This document shows positions 25,911-34,583 of a DNA stretch of 64,000 bases, one piece after another. This DNA is from Humibacillus xanthopallidus (lineage in GTDB: Bacteria; Actinomycetota; Actinomycetes; Actinomycetales; Dermatophilaceae): the NCBI RefSeq assembly GCF_006717145.1, contig NZ_VFQF01000003.1:1178001-1242000 (forward strand). The letters are read 5' to 3'. The notes beneath the pieces are model-generated. The model was not told where the DNA came from, ran no database searches, and was given only the letters and a program-made list of their open reading frames with translations. Position 1 is the stretch's first letter. Each line of letters begins with the position of its first letter. The translations under genes were made by a program, and so were the position numbers.

Positions 25911-26603
25911 TCAGGAGGTGGCGGAGCGGTCCTCGGCCGGCGCCCGTCCCCACGAGACGCCCTCGCGCACGACGGCCGGGGCGTCGTCGACGAGCTGGCG
26001 GTCGGGCTGCGCACCGAGCGCGTCGTTGACGGTCGAGAACGCGAGCCGCAGCGCGACGAAGGTCGTGAGCGCGAAGATCTGCCGGTCGTCGAAGCCGGCC
26101 CGCCGCAGCGGCTCGAGGTCCGCGGCGGTGGTCCCGTTGGGGTCGGTGGCGACAGCGCGTGCCCACTGCGCGAGCGCCCGGTCTGCATCGTCCAGCTCCG
26201 CATCGTCGGCGGCGAGGACCGCGCCCGCCACATCATCGCCTGCGGCTCCGGCGAGGCGGGCTCCCCAGGCGAGCGAGCAGTAGGCGTCGCCCAGGCTGCG
26301 AGCAGCCCCGGAAACGAGGATGCCGCGCTGGCGGAAGGTCAGCCCCGCCACCTTGACCATCTCGGCGAGCAGGCCGAAGAGCGCGTCGTGGGCCTGCGGC
26401 ACGTGCGCCCACACCCGGGTGAGGTTCATGACGAAGCCGTGGTCGGCGAGGTCGTGGGCGTAGAGACGCTGCACGTCGTCGTCGACCTGCGGCACGTCGA
26501 GGAAGCTCGTCGGCACCGACACCGGCGGGGGAGCCGTCGTCTCAGGCGAGGTCGGGCCCTCGGCGGGGCCGGGGCCGCTGAGGCCTCTGCTGTTGCTGTC
26601 CAT
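25911..26603 (-). CDS. carboxymuconolactone decarboxylase / AhpD-like protein
   Basis: A 230-residue protein with an all-helical AhpD/CMD-like pattern. Its core residues 60-190 have the expected long helices, LFGLLAEMVKVAGLTFRQRGILV and RSLGDAYCSLAWGARLAGAAG; only one Cys of the peroxidase CxxC pair is present, so it may lack alkylhydroperoxidase activity. The first 45 residues are Pro/Ser/Thr-rich and unstructured. ATG at 26603 is used. It diverges from the alkaline-phosphatase-like gene across a 224-bp gap in which a TAGCAT -10 box (26767-26772) serves the other gene. Confidence 0.65.
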   Translation of the reverse strand: MDSNSRGLSGPGPAEGPTSPETTAPPPVSVPTSFLDVPQVDDDVQRLYAHDLADHGFVMNLTRVWAHVPQAHDALFGLLAEMVKVAGLTFRQRGILVSGAARSLGDAYCSLAWGARLAGAAGDDVAGAVLAADDAELDDADRALAQWARAVATDPNGTTAADLEPLRRAGFDDRQIFALTTFVALRLAFSTVNDALGAQPDRQLVDDAPAVVREGVSWGRAPAEDRSATS

Positions 26604-26827
26604 GTCGATCACCTGCGCTGCCTGCTCGTCAGCCGGCGCCACGGAAACGGTGGCCCCTCGGCCTCGTTGGGAGTGTAGGCCGCGTTCCTGACGAGGTCCT
26701 CTCACCTGACACGGGTGATTCAGCGCCGACCTTCCTCAGGCTCCTGCCGGGCCGAGGGCGCGCCGCTAGCATCAGTGCCAGCGGGCTGCCCTGCGTCGCC
26801 CGGACCCCTGCTGGAGGAGAAGACGTC

Positions 26828-29545
26828 ATGAGCAGCGGATCGAAGGGCCCGGTCAAGCGGCCGCTCAGCGTGACCCTCGTCGCTGTCGTCCTCGTGCTCA
26901 CCGCGTTGCTCGACACCCTCGTCGCCTACGGCCTCATCGAGGGTCGCGTCGTCGGCCTCGGCCGTGTCATCGACACGGCCGCCGTGCCAGCGGACGCCAA
27001 CGCGCAGGCGACGTACGAGGTGCTCGGGTGGATCTTCGTGGCGATCGCCATCGCCCAGGTGGTGCTCGCCGTCCTCGTGGCCCGAGGCCACAACGGCGCC
27101 CGGCTCGTCGTCACGCTTGTCATCGCCGCGCGGCAGGCGTACAGCTGGGCGCTCCTCGCCCAGTTCGACGGTCAGGCCCTGCAGGGCCTGCTCAGCCTCG
27201 CACTGTCGACCCTCATCCTCTTCCTCCTGTGGAACCGTGCGGCCACCGCCTGGTTCGAGCGCGGCCACGAGGGCGCGGTGGGGCGCGCGACCGGCAACCC
27301 CTTCACCGAGCCCTCCCGCGGCTCTGGTGCGCGCGTGTTCGACTTCATCGCGCGCCTCACGGTCATCGCGCTGACGATCGTTATCACGCCGGGCGTGACG
27401 GTGACGAACTCGATCTCCCTCGTGCTCGTCGTCCTCGCGATCGTCGTCGCCGGCTGGCTGCTCCGCCCGGTCTTCGTGCGCATCGCGGGGCTCTTCGGCT
27501 GGGCGGGCGCCGTGCTGCTCGCCCTCTTCGCCAATGCCGCCGTCATCGGCCTCGCCTTCTACCTCACTCCCGGCATCGAGGTCGACGGCTTCCTGTCGGT
27601 CCTCGTCGCGTCGTGGATCTACGGCTTCGCGATGGCCGCCCTGACGTGGCTCTTCTCGATCAACAGCCAGGACTACCTCACGGTCCACGCCGTGCGCATG
27701 AGCAGCGCGGGGCGCCGTCGCGGGCGGCGCGGTGACTCGGGCGGCGCGCCCGAGGTAGCGGACGGCATACCCGGAGTCGTCTTCATTCAGCTCGACGGGG
27801 TGCCGGCCCCCTTGCTGGAGAACGAGATCCGCGCCGGCAACCTGCCGACGATCAGCAGCTGGGTGCGCTCGGGGAGCCACACGTGGACCGAGTGGCGCGC
27901 TCGCGTGCCCTCGACCACGCCGGTGAGCCAGGCGGGCCTGCTGCACGGAAACAACCACGGCATCCCGGCCTTCCGCTGGTGGGACCGCGAGGCCGGACGC
28001 CTGCTCGTGGCCAACCGGCCTGCCGATGCGGCGGTCATCGAGGAGCGGCTCTCGGACGGGAGGGGCCTGCTCGCCGACGACGGCGTCAGCATCTCCAACC
28101 TCTTCTCGGGCGACGCGCCGACCTCGCTCCTGACGATGAGCGGGCTGCGCCAGCGCTCGACGGGGCTCGGCCCCTCGTCGTCGTATGCCGCCTTCTTCAC
28201 CCACCCGGCCGGGCTCGCTCGCGCGGTGGTCATGACGCTCGGCGAGATGGTCAAGGAGGTCTTCCAGAGCCGGCGGCAGGAGCGCCGTGGCGTCGTGCCG
28301 CGCATCGACCGCAGCGGCTCCTACGTCGCCCTGCGGGCCGTGACCAACGTCCTGCTGCGCGACCTCAACGTCGCTCTCGTCGTCGAGGCCATGATGCGCG
28401 GATCGCGTTCGATCTACGTCGACTTCGTCGACTACGACGAGATCGCCCACCACGCAGGCGTTTCCCGGCCCGAGTCGCTCGCCTCGCTCTACGGGCTCGA
28501 CGACGTCGTGCGCTCGCTGCACGCCGTGGCCGAGGCGGGAGTCACTCCGCGGCCCTACCACTTCGTCCTTGTGTCCGACCACGGGCAGAGCCAGGGCGCG
28601 ACGTTCCGCCAGCGCTACGGACTCACCCTCGAGGAGCTCGTGCGCCAGCACCTCTCCGGGAGCGCATCCGTCGCGGCGGCCACGCAGGAGGTCGAGGCCT
28701 ACGGCCCCGTCAACGTGCTCATCGGCCAGCTCGCCGGGCAGGAGAGCGTCACCGGACGGCTCACCCGGCGCGCCCTCGGTGCCCGCGACGTCAGCAACGC
28801 GACCGGCCCGTCCGCGAAGGGCTCCGACGGCCCGGTCGACGGTCTGAGCGAGGTGACGCCCGGCAGCGGCGCCGGCAGAGGGACACACGCGGCGACAGCG
28901 ACGAAGCCCGGTGAGCGGCCCGCCGAGCCACCCGCCGAGCAGCCCGCCGAGCCACCCGATCTCGTCGTCGTCGGCTCCGGCAACCTCGGCGGCATCTGGT
29001 TCGCACGCGAGCCCGAGCGCCTCCTCGTCGAGGAGATCGAGGAGCGCCACCCGGGCCTGCTCACGGCGCTCGCCTCGCACGAGGGCATCGCCTTCATCGT
29101 GGTGATGGCCCCGACCGGGCCGGTGGCCATCGGCCCCGACGGCAGCACCGACCTCGGCACCGGTCTCGTGCGCGGCGTCGACCCGCTGGCGCACTTCGAC
29201 GACGATGCGCGCCGCGACTTCGACCGGGTCGCGCGCTACGACGACGCGCCCGACATCTACGTCAACTCCCTCTACGACCCGGTGCTCGACGAGGTCGCGG
29301 CCTTCGAGGAGCTCGTCGGCTGCCACGGCGGCATCGGTGGCTGGCAGACCAGGCCGCTGCTCGTGCACCCCAAGGAGTGGCCGATCGACCCCGACCTCGT
29401 CGGGCCCGACGGGCGCATCCGCGGCGCCGACCAGGTGCACGTGCAGCTCGTCCGCTGGCTCGAGCGTCTCGGTCACCGCACCGACCTCGCCGCCGCGGTG
29501 GTCGAGGAGCTCGCGAGCGAGCCGGACGGCATACCCCCGGGGTGA
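26828..29545 (+). CDS. holin-like membrane / alkaline phosphatase family protein
   Basis: A 905-residue fusion. The first 285 residues contain about eight membrane spans, the second half of which (RVFDFIARLTVIALTI through FAMAALTWLFS) matches the 'phage holin family' pattern of four short spans. From residue 315 on is an alkaline-phosphatase/nucleotide-pyrophosphatase fold: VVFIQLDGVPAP (metal Asp), RVPSTTPVSQAGLL (nucleophile Thr), VDFVDYDEIAHHAG and FVLVSDHGQSQG supply the two metal sites. Residues 650-720 are a Pro/Glu/Ala-rich linker. ATG at 26828 has GGAGGAG upstream. The domain probably faces the outside or inside of the membrane; substrate unknown (lipid-linked or nucleotide phosphate). 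Confidence 0.85.
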   Translation: MSSGSKGPVKRPLSVTLVAVVLVLTALLDTLVAYGLIEGRVVGLGRVIDTAAVPADANAQATYEVLGWIFVAIAIAQVVLAVLVARGHNGARLVVTLVIAARQAYSWALLAQFDGQALQGLLSLALSTLILFLLWNRAATAWFERGHEGAVGRATGNPFTEPSRGSGARVFDFIARLTVIALTIVITPGVTVTNSISLVLVVLAIVVAGWLLRPVFVRIAGLFGWAGAVLLALFANAAVIGLAFYLTPGIEVDGFLSVLVASWIYGFAMAALTWLFSINSQDYLTVHAVRMSSAGRRRGRRGDSGGAPEVADGIPGVVFIQLDGVPAPLLENEIRAGNLPTISSWVRSGSHTWTEWRARVPSTTPVSQAGLLHGNNHGIPAFRWWDREAGRLLVANRPADAAVIEERLSDGRGLLADDGVSISNLFSGDAPTSLLTMSGLRQRSTGLGPSSSYAAFFTHPAGLARAVVMTLGEMVKEVFQSRRQERRGVVPRIDRSGSYVALRAVTNVLLRDLNVALVVEAMMRGSRSIYVDFVDYDEIAHHAGVSRPESLASLYGLDDVVRSLHAVAEAGVTPRPYHFVLVSDHGQSQGATFRQRYGLTLEELVRQHLSGSASVAAATQEVEAYGPVNVLIGQLAGQESVTGRLTRRALGARDVSNATGPSAKGSDGPVDGLSEVTPGSGAGRGTHAATATKPGERPAEPPAEQPAEPPDLVVVGSGNLGGIWFAREPERLLVEEIEERHPGLLTALASHEGIAFIVVMAPTGPVAIGPDGSTDLGTGLVRGVDPLAHFDDDARRDFDRVARYDDAPDIYVNSLYDPVLDEVAAFEELVGCHGGIGGWQTRPLLVHPKEWPIDPDLVGPDGRIRGADQVHVQLVRWLERLGHRTDLAAAVVEELASEPDGIPPG

Positions 29546-29578
29546 GCGGGCGGCAGGAGCCTTCTGCCGTATGCCGTC
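29525..29578. terminator. nested hairpins between convergent genes
   Basis: GACGGCATAC (29525-29534) pairs with GTATGCCGTC (29569-29578), and inside lies CGGCAG/CTGCCG (29551-29569). The hairpin covers both stops: the alkaline-phosphatase gene on plus and the STAS gene on minus. It again carries the GTATGCC word. Confidence 0.65.
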
Positions 29579-29939
29579 AGGCGGGCCCGAGCGCGTCAGG
29601 TGAGACCGCGCCCGGCGGGGTGTCGTCGACAGGGATGACGTGGTCGAGGTTCGTGAGGCGCAGGACGGGGCGGATGGGGGAGCCTGGCGGCACGACGAGC
29701 CGGAGGTCCTGGCGACGGATGCGCAGCCGCTCGGCGAGGCGGAACACTGCGGCGATGCCGGCGCTGTCGAGGTAGGTCGTCGACGTGAGGTCGAGCACGA
29801 CGCGCGCGGCGTCGTCGGGCACGGCGGCGGCGACGGCGTCGAACAGCGCTCTGGCGTTGGAGAGGTCGACCTCGCCGCTGACGGAGACGTGCTGGGTCTC
29901 GCCGACCCGGCGCGACTCGAGGCGGGCGAGCTCGCTCAC
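29577..29939 (-). CDS. STAS domain protein (anti-anti-sigma-like)
   Basis: A 120-residue STAS domain protein. The phosphorylatable serine is S59 in TTYLDSAGIAAVF. Such proteins bind an anti-sigma kinase and release a sigma factor when dephosphorylated. GTG at 29939 overlaps the stop of the SpoIIE-type phosphatase gene (4 nt), so phosphatase and STAS substrate are made together. The fold is complete (beta-alpha repeats LSNARALFDAV, ARVVLDLTS, LRLVVPPGSP). Confidence 0.9.
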   Translation of the reverse strand: MSELARLESRRVGETQHVSVSGEVDLSNARALFDAVAAAVPDDAARVVLDLTSTTYLDSAGIAAVFRLAERLRIRRQDLRLVVPPGSPIRPVLRLTNLDHVIPVDDTPPGAVSPDALGPA

Positions 29940-32116
29940 GGCCGTGCGTCGATCGCGACGTCGCGGCGCAGGCGGACGGTGGTGCCGGTGGCGCCGTGCT
30001 CGACGTCGACGTCGTCCATGAGGCCCTGCATGAGCTGCAGCCCCCAGCCGCCGCCGCGGTCGACGGGAGCACGCCACCGGCCCTGGTCGCGCACCTGCAG
30101 CTCGAGGGTGCCGTCGACGATGTGTGCCTCGACGGCGAGCGGCCCAGGTGCGGTGGCGTCGCTGTAGGCGTGCTGCACGGCGTTGGCACAGGCCTCCCCG
30201 CAGGCGACGAGGATCTCGGCGGCGTCGTCGTCGGCGATGCCGCTCTCGCGCAGCCACCGGCGCACCGCGCCTCGCACCTGCACGAGCATCCGCGCCTCGG
30301 CCGGCAGACGCAGGACGAGGCTGCCGTCGGCCCGCACGGTCGGGCGGAGGGCGACGAGCGCCACGTCGTCGGCGACCTGGCGCGCGTCGATCATCGCCCC
30401 GAGCACGTGGTCGCACAGGGTCTCGAGGTCCTGCTCGGGGGCGCTCCGGACCGAGTCGACCACCTCGTCGGCGAGGTGCGCGAGACCCTGCGTGATCGGC
30501 TCGCCTCGGCGCTCGACGAGACCATCGGTGTAGAGCAGGAGGGTGGCGCCGGGGGCGAGGTCGGAGGTCGCCTCGGAGAAGATCGCCTCGCTCGTCACCC
30601 CGAGCGGCGGGGCGAGGCCGCCGGTGAGGTAGGTGCTCTCGCCGTCGTGGACGACCAGTGCCGGGGGGTGCCCCGCGTTGCTGAAGCGGAGACTGCCCGT
30701 CGACGGGTCGTGGACGAGGTAGAGCAGGGTCACCATCTCGGGCACCCTCAGCTGCGAGACGAGCTGGTGCACCCCGCTCATCACGGAGGCTGGGGCGGGG
30801 TCCTGCAGGGCGTAGGCCCGCAGCGCCACGCGCACCTGCACCATGGTCGCCGCTGCGTGCAGGCCGTGGCCGGCGACGTCGCCGATGGCGAGACCGACGA
30901 GGCCGTCGGGCAGCGGGATGACGTCGTACCAGTCGCCCCCGACCTGCACGTCCGACGTCGCCGGCACGTAGCGCGCTGCGATGTCGACGCCCGGCAGCTC
31001 GGCGATGCGGTCGGGCAGGAGGCTGCGCTGCAGAGTCTCGGCGATCTCGTGCTCGCGGCGCGACCGAGCCTCCTCCGCGGTCAGCTGCTCCTGCGCCTGC
31101 GAACGCTCCCTCATCTCCTGCACGAGCCGGGCGTTGGCCGTGGAGAGCTGGAGCGTGCGCTGCTGGACCCGCTCCTCGAGCTGGGCAGCTGCATCCGCCA
31201 GTTCCCTTGCCTCCTCTCGTCTTTCGCTGACAAGAGCCGCAAAGACGAAGGAGGCCAGAGCCACACAGACGTTGAACGCCTGGAGCGTGGCCATCTGCTC
31301 GAGCACGGAGAACCCGGCGAAGGGGCCGAGGTCGCGAACCGCGGCCCACGTCGCCACGAGCGACGCGGTGAGGGCCGCAGGGGCGGCGCCGCGCAGCTGG
31401 AGCCGCCACGCCGCCCAACCGACGACGGGCAGCACGAGGAAGAGGAGCGGCAGCCGGCTCTGCGCCGACCAGCCGATGATCGCGGTCGTCGCGAGGAGGA
31501 AGAGCGCCGCCTCGAGCCACCGTCGCAGCGGCCACGGCTCGAGCTCCACAGAGAGGGGAAGGCTGAGCAGGAAGGGTGCGACGACGAGCACCCCCATCGC
31601 GTCACCGGTCCACCACACCGTCCACGCGGTCGGCAGCTCGCGCAGCGTGATGGTGCCGGCGGCGGCGAGGGTCGCCGCACCGACCGTCGCGCTCACGAGC
31701 ATCGCCGCGAGCGCGCCGACGAAGATGATCGCGAGGGCGTCGCGCAGCCGGCCGAGGTCTCGGCGGAAGTCGACCCGGTCCAGCAGCACGACCGCGAGGT
31801 AGGGCGCGAGGGTGTTGCCGACCGCGGTCACGGCGGCTGCGAGCACCGTCTCGCTGATCGGCACGTTGACGGCCAGGGCGGCGAGGGCGACGGCGGGCCA
31901 CATGCGCCGGCCGAGGACGAGCATCGCCGCGACCGCGACGCCGGTCGGTGGCCAGAGGGGCGTGACGTTGGCGTCGACGAGCGAGAGCCCGAGGCCGAGG
32001 CGGGCGCTCGCGTAGTACGTCAGCGCGACGAGCGCGAGGGCGGTGGCGCGGGCTGCCGCGGTCTGCGGCACGAGCGAGGGGGTATGCCGGGAGGCGGGGT
32101 CACGCTCCGCGGTCAT
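29936..32116 (-). CDS. MASE1 / SpoIIE phosphatase / HATPase regulator
   Basis: A 726-residue membrane protein with three parts. Residues 20-300: a MASE1-type membrane sensor with 8-10 spans (ALVALTYYASARLGLGLS at the start, WWTGDAMGVLVVAPFLL in the middle). Residues 300-365: a coiled coil. Residues 370-580: a PP2C-like SpoIIE phosphatase with metal-binding Asp in VGGDWYD, GDVAGHGLHA and ADDVALVAL. Residues 595-720: a serine-kinase-like HATPase (GEACANAVQHAYS, GGGWGLQLMQGLMDDVDV). Kinase and phosphatase are thus in one chain, acting on the STAS protein encoded downstream. The senses-membrane-state to partner-switching logic is standard for this family; the sigma factor controlled is not in the window. 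Confidence 0.92.
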   Translation of the reverse strand: MTAERDPASRHTPSLVPQTAAARATALALVALTYYASARLGLGLSLVDANVTPLWPPTGVAVAAMLVLGRRMWPAVALAALAVNVPISETVLAAAVTAVGNTLAPYLAVVLLDRVDFRRDLGRLRDALAIIFVGALAAMLVSATVGAATLAAAGTITLRELPTAWTVWWTGDAMGVLVVAPFLLSLPLSVELEPWPLRRWLEAALFLLATTAIIGWSAQSRLPLLFLVLPVVGWAAWRLQLRGAAPAALTASLVATWAAVRDLGPFAGFSVLEQMATLQAFNVCVALASFVFAALVSERREEARELADAAAQLEERVQQRTLQLSTANARLVQEMRERSQAQEQLTAEEARSRREHEIAETLQRSLLPDRIAELPGVDIAARYVPATSDVQVGGDWYDVIPLPDGLVGLAIGDVAGHGLHAAATMVQVRVALRAYALQDPAPASVMSGVHQLVSQLRVPEMVTLLYLVHDPSTGSLRFSNAGHPPALVVHDGESTYLTGGLAPPLGVTSEAIFSEATSDLAPGATLLLYTDGLVERRGEPITQGLAHLADEVVDSVRSAPEQDLETLCDHVLGAMIDARQVADDVALVALRPTVRADGSLVLRLPAEARMLVQVRGAVRRWLRESGIADDDAAEILVACGEACANAVQHAYSDATAPGPLAVEAHIVDGTLELQVRDQGRWRAPVDRGGGWGLQLMQGLMDDVDVEHGATGTTVRLRRDVAIDARP

Positions 32117-32257
32117 GTCCCGCTACGACTCCGTCGCCTCTGTCGTCCCGGTGCACGGCCATGGGCGAAGCCTAGGCACCCGCGACCCCTGCTGGCCCCA
32201 AATCTGCGGATTGTCAGTGCCGCGCTCACGCCGCCACACCTCCAGACCACCAGCACA

Positions 32258-32548
32258 CCGTCTCCGAGGTGGGCATGGCCTCGAAGTGCGCGCCTGAGCA
32301 GCGGCACTCCCGGGGGCCAACGGTGCCTGTCAGGGCCAGCGGCACACGTGGGAGCCTGGCACGCACGACGGGCCTGCACGCATACCGTCTCCGAGGTGGG
32401 CATGGCCTCGAGGTGCGCGTCTGAGCAGCGGCACTCCCGGGGCGGTGCCTGTCAGGGCCAGCGGCACACGTGGGAGCCGGGCACGCACGACGGGCCTGCA
32501 CGCATACCGTCTCCGAGGTGGGCATGGCCTCGAGGTGTGCGTCTGAGC
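32258..32548 (+). repeat. island repeat family B, tandem units
   Basis: Two and a third copies of a 122-127-bp unit beginning CCGTCTCCGAGGTGGGCATGG (starts 32258, 32385, 32507); unit 2 has lost about five bases. The unit head is an imperfect hairpin (GCATACCGTCTCCGAGGT / GCCTCGAGGTGCGC). Single related copies occur at 37996-38067 and 43988-44060, in the same orientation. Short open frames read through it are artefacts of the repeat. Confidence 0.85.
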
Positions 32549-32567
32549 CGGCGGCAGGGCTTCGCTG

Positions 32568-34583
32568 CTAGAGGGTGCACGGTCCGTTCGAGCCGTCGGG
32601 GCACGTGGTGCCGCCCGTCGTCGTGCCGAGCCGGGTCGGGTCGTAGGCGAACGCGACAGGGACCCTCGCACCGGCGTAGCCGTCGTAGATCTTCTCGAAC
32701 TGGCCCTTCGCCGTGGCGACCGTGGCGCCGCGCATGTTGAGGCCGTCCATGTTCGCCCCGGTGAAGTCCGCGCCCTCGAGATGGGCGTCGTAGACGCTCG
32801 CGGGGGTGTGGGTCGTGTCGCTCGACGGGGTGAGCTGGGTGGGGGTCGTCCCGTTGTCGAGGAACCTCGCCCCGGTGAGGTCGGCCGTGGCGAACGACGC
32901 CGCCGACAGCTGGGCGCCGTTGAAGACCGCGAGCACGACGCTCGCGCCGTCGAACTTCGAGAAGTTCATCGAGGCGCCGACGGCGCTCGCCGACTGGCTG
33001 CCACTGACGGCGGACGAGGTGACGAAGAGGGATCCGGAGAAGTCGACGCCGTCGCAGTGCGCCCCGTCGAGAACGGTGTTGACGAGGAAGGCGTCGGTGA
33101 CGACAGCGGCCTCGAGCTTGTCCTGGCCGAGCGGTGCGGGTGGGCGGGCCTCCTCGCGGACGGGGAGTCTGCCGCCGGCGCCCGTGTGCACGGCAAGGGC
33201 GGCTGCGACGTCGGCCCCTTCGGCGATGAGGTAGGCGCTGTCGAGGTTGGCGAGAGTGAGGTTGGCGCCGCTGAGCTTGGCCCCCTTGAGGAGGGCGTTG
33301 GTCAGGGTGGCGCCCTGGAGGTTCGCCCCCTGCAGCTGGATCTCGTACATCCGGGTGCCCACGAAGGAGGCTCCGCTGAGGTCGACCTTCTCGAGGCTCA
33401 GACCCGTGGGGAGCAGCGCGTGGTCGGCCACGAGCGTGCCGATGGCAGAGGGGATCCCCGTGATCGTGGCGAGTGTGAGGTCGAGGAACGCCCAGTTGGC
33501 GCCGAGCACGGGGAAGGGGACGGTCGCGCCGGAGAAGGTCGTGCGGAGCGTCGTCGAGCGGGTGAACTGGGGAGCGGCGTCGAACTGCGTCGTGCTGAGG
33601 TCGACGCCGTCGAAGTGGGTGCCCTGAAGGCTGGCACCGTGCAGGATCGTGCCGCCGAGGTGGGCGCCCGTGAGGTCGGCCCCGTCGAGATGGGCGCCCG
33701 TGAGGTCGGCGCCGGTGAGCACCGCACCCTTGAGCGACGCGCCCTGGAGGAAGGCGCCACGCAGGTTGCGACCGGTGAGGTTGGCGTTGTCGAGGATGGC
33801 TCCCTCGAGGCGGGCCGATGCGGCTCCAGCGATGGTGGTGAGGTCGGAGCCGGTGAAGTTCGCCGACGCCCAGGTGGTGGCGGTGGCGAGGTCGTGCGCG
33901 CCGAGGTGGACGCCTTGGAGCGACGCGCTCGTGAAGTCTGCGCCCGAGATCGAGGTGACGCCGACGAGGGTGGCTCCGGAGAGGTTGCTCTTCTGGAGGT
34001 TCGCGTTCGCAAGGGTGATCGCGCCGAGGTCGCGCCCCGACAGGTCGGTGTCGTAGGCCGAGTTCGTGATCTGCAGCAGCGGCAGCAGGTCGCCGCTGAT
34101 GCGGATCGCGGCGGGACTCGCCGACGAGATGAAACTGCCGGTGCCGAGTCCCCACTGCTCCGGGTACCAGCCTCCCTGCACGCCCGAGAGGTACTGCCCC
34201 GCAAAGGAGCCGGCAGTCGCCTGGAGCGAGACCCGGCCCTGGCCGAGGTTGGAGATCCGGAAGGTCTGCTCGGGACCGATGCTGTCGGAGGAGAACTCCG
34301 GGCTGGTTCCGAGCCACAGCATCATGCCTCCGACGTTGCCCTGGTTGTCGGTGGTCGCATAGTGGGAGTTCCAGTAGTACGCGTAGTTGTTGCCGTCCTG
34401 GTCCTGGGTGCCGGCACCGAAGGCGACCTGGCTGCTGCCGAGGTCGAAGACGGTCCAGCCGTTGCCCCCGTCGAAGACGGCGACGACGAGACCTCCGGCA
34501 TAACGGAACTCGGATGACTCGAGCTGCACCCACCCGATGCCGTCGACGCCGAGCTGCCACGTGGTGATCGCGTTCATCGTCAT
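32568..34583 (-). CDS. beta-domain / pentapeptide-repeat protein
   Basis: A 671-residue protein without signal peptide. Residues 1-150 form an unrecognised beta-rich domain (WVQLESSEFRYAGGLVVAVF, YAYYWNSHYATTDNQG) that could be lectin-like. From about residue 165 to 640 are pentapeptide repeats, e.g. LSGRDLGAITLANANLQKS, LTGADLTGAHLDGADLTG, LTGANMDGLNMRGA, with two irregular interruptions near 280 and 400-430. ATG at 34583 overlaps the stop of the upstream 1,082-residue gene (ATGA). This long extension of the pentapeptide helix is unusual. Role unknown; the coupling says the two products act together. Confidence 0.8.
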   Translation of the reverse strand: MTMNAITTWQLGVDGIGWVQLESSEFRYAGGLVVAVFDGGNGWTVFDLGSSQVAFGAGTQDQDGNNYAYYWNSHYATTDNQGNVGGMMLWLGTSPEFSSDSIGPEQTFRISNLGQGRVSLQATAGSFAGQYLSGVQGGWYPEQWGLGTGSFISSASPAAIRISGDLLPLLQITNSAYDTDLSGRDLGAITLANANLQKSNLSGATLVGVTSISGADFTSASLQGVHLGAHDLATATTWASANFTGSDLTTIAGAASARLEGAILDNANLTGRNLRGAFLQGASLKGAVLTGADLTGAHLDGADLTGAHLGGTILHGASLQGTHFDGVDLSTTQFDAAPQFTRSTTLRTTFSGATVPFPVLGANWAFLDLTLATITGIPSAIGTLVADHALLPTGLSLEKVDLSGASFVGTRMYEIQLQGANLQGATLTNALLKGAKLSGANLTLANLDSAYLIAEGADVAAALAVHTGAGGRLPVREEARPPAPLGQDKLEAAVVTDAFLVNTVLDGAHCDGVDFSGSLFVTSSAVSGSQSASAVGASMNFSKFDGASVVLAVFNGAQLSAASFATADLTGARFLDNGTTPTQLTPSSDTTHTPASVYDAHLEGADFTGANMDGLNMRGATVATAKGQFEKIYDGYAGARVPVAFAYDPTRLGTTTGGTTCPDGSNGPCTL

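Noticed and set aside
26720-29476. 918-residue antisense frame over the alkaline-phosphatase-like gene
   Set aside because: Same shadow effect; the plus-strand protein has membrane spans and metal-site motifs.
32113-32671. Several short minus-strand frames near 32.3 kb
   Set aside because: They merely translate the tandem repeat B and share the same MPTSETVC-like string; no independent support.
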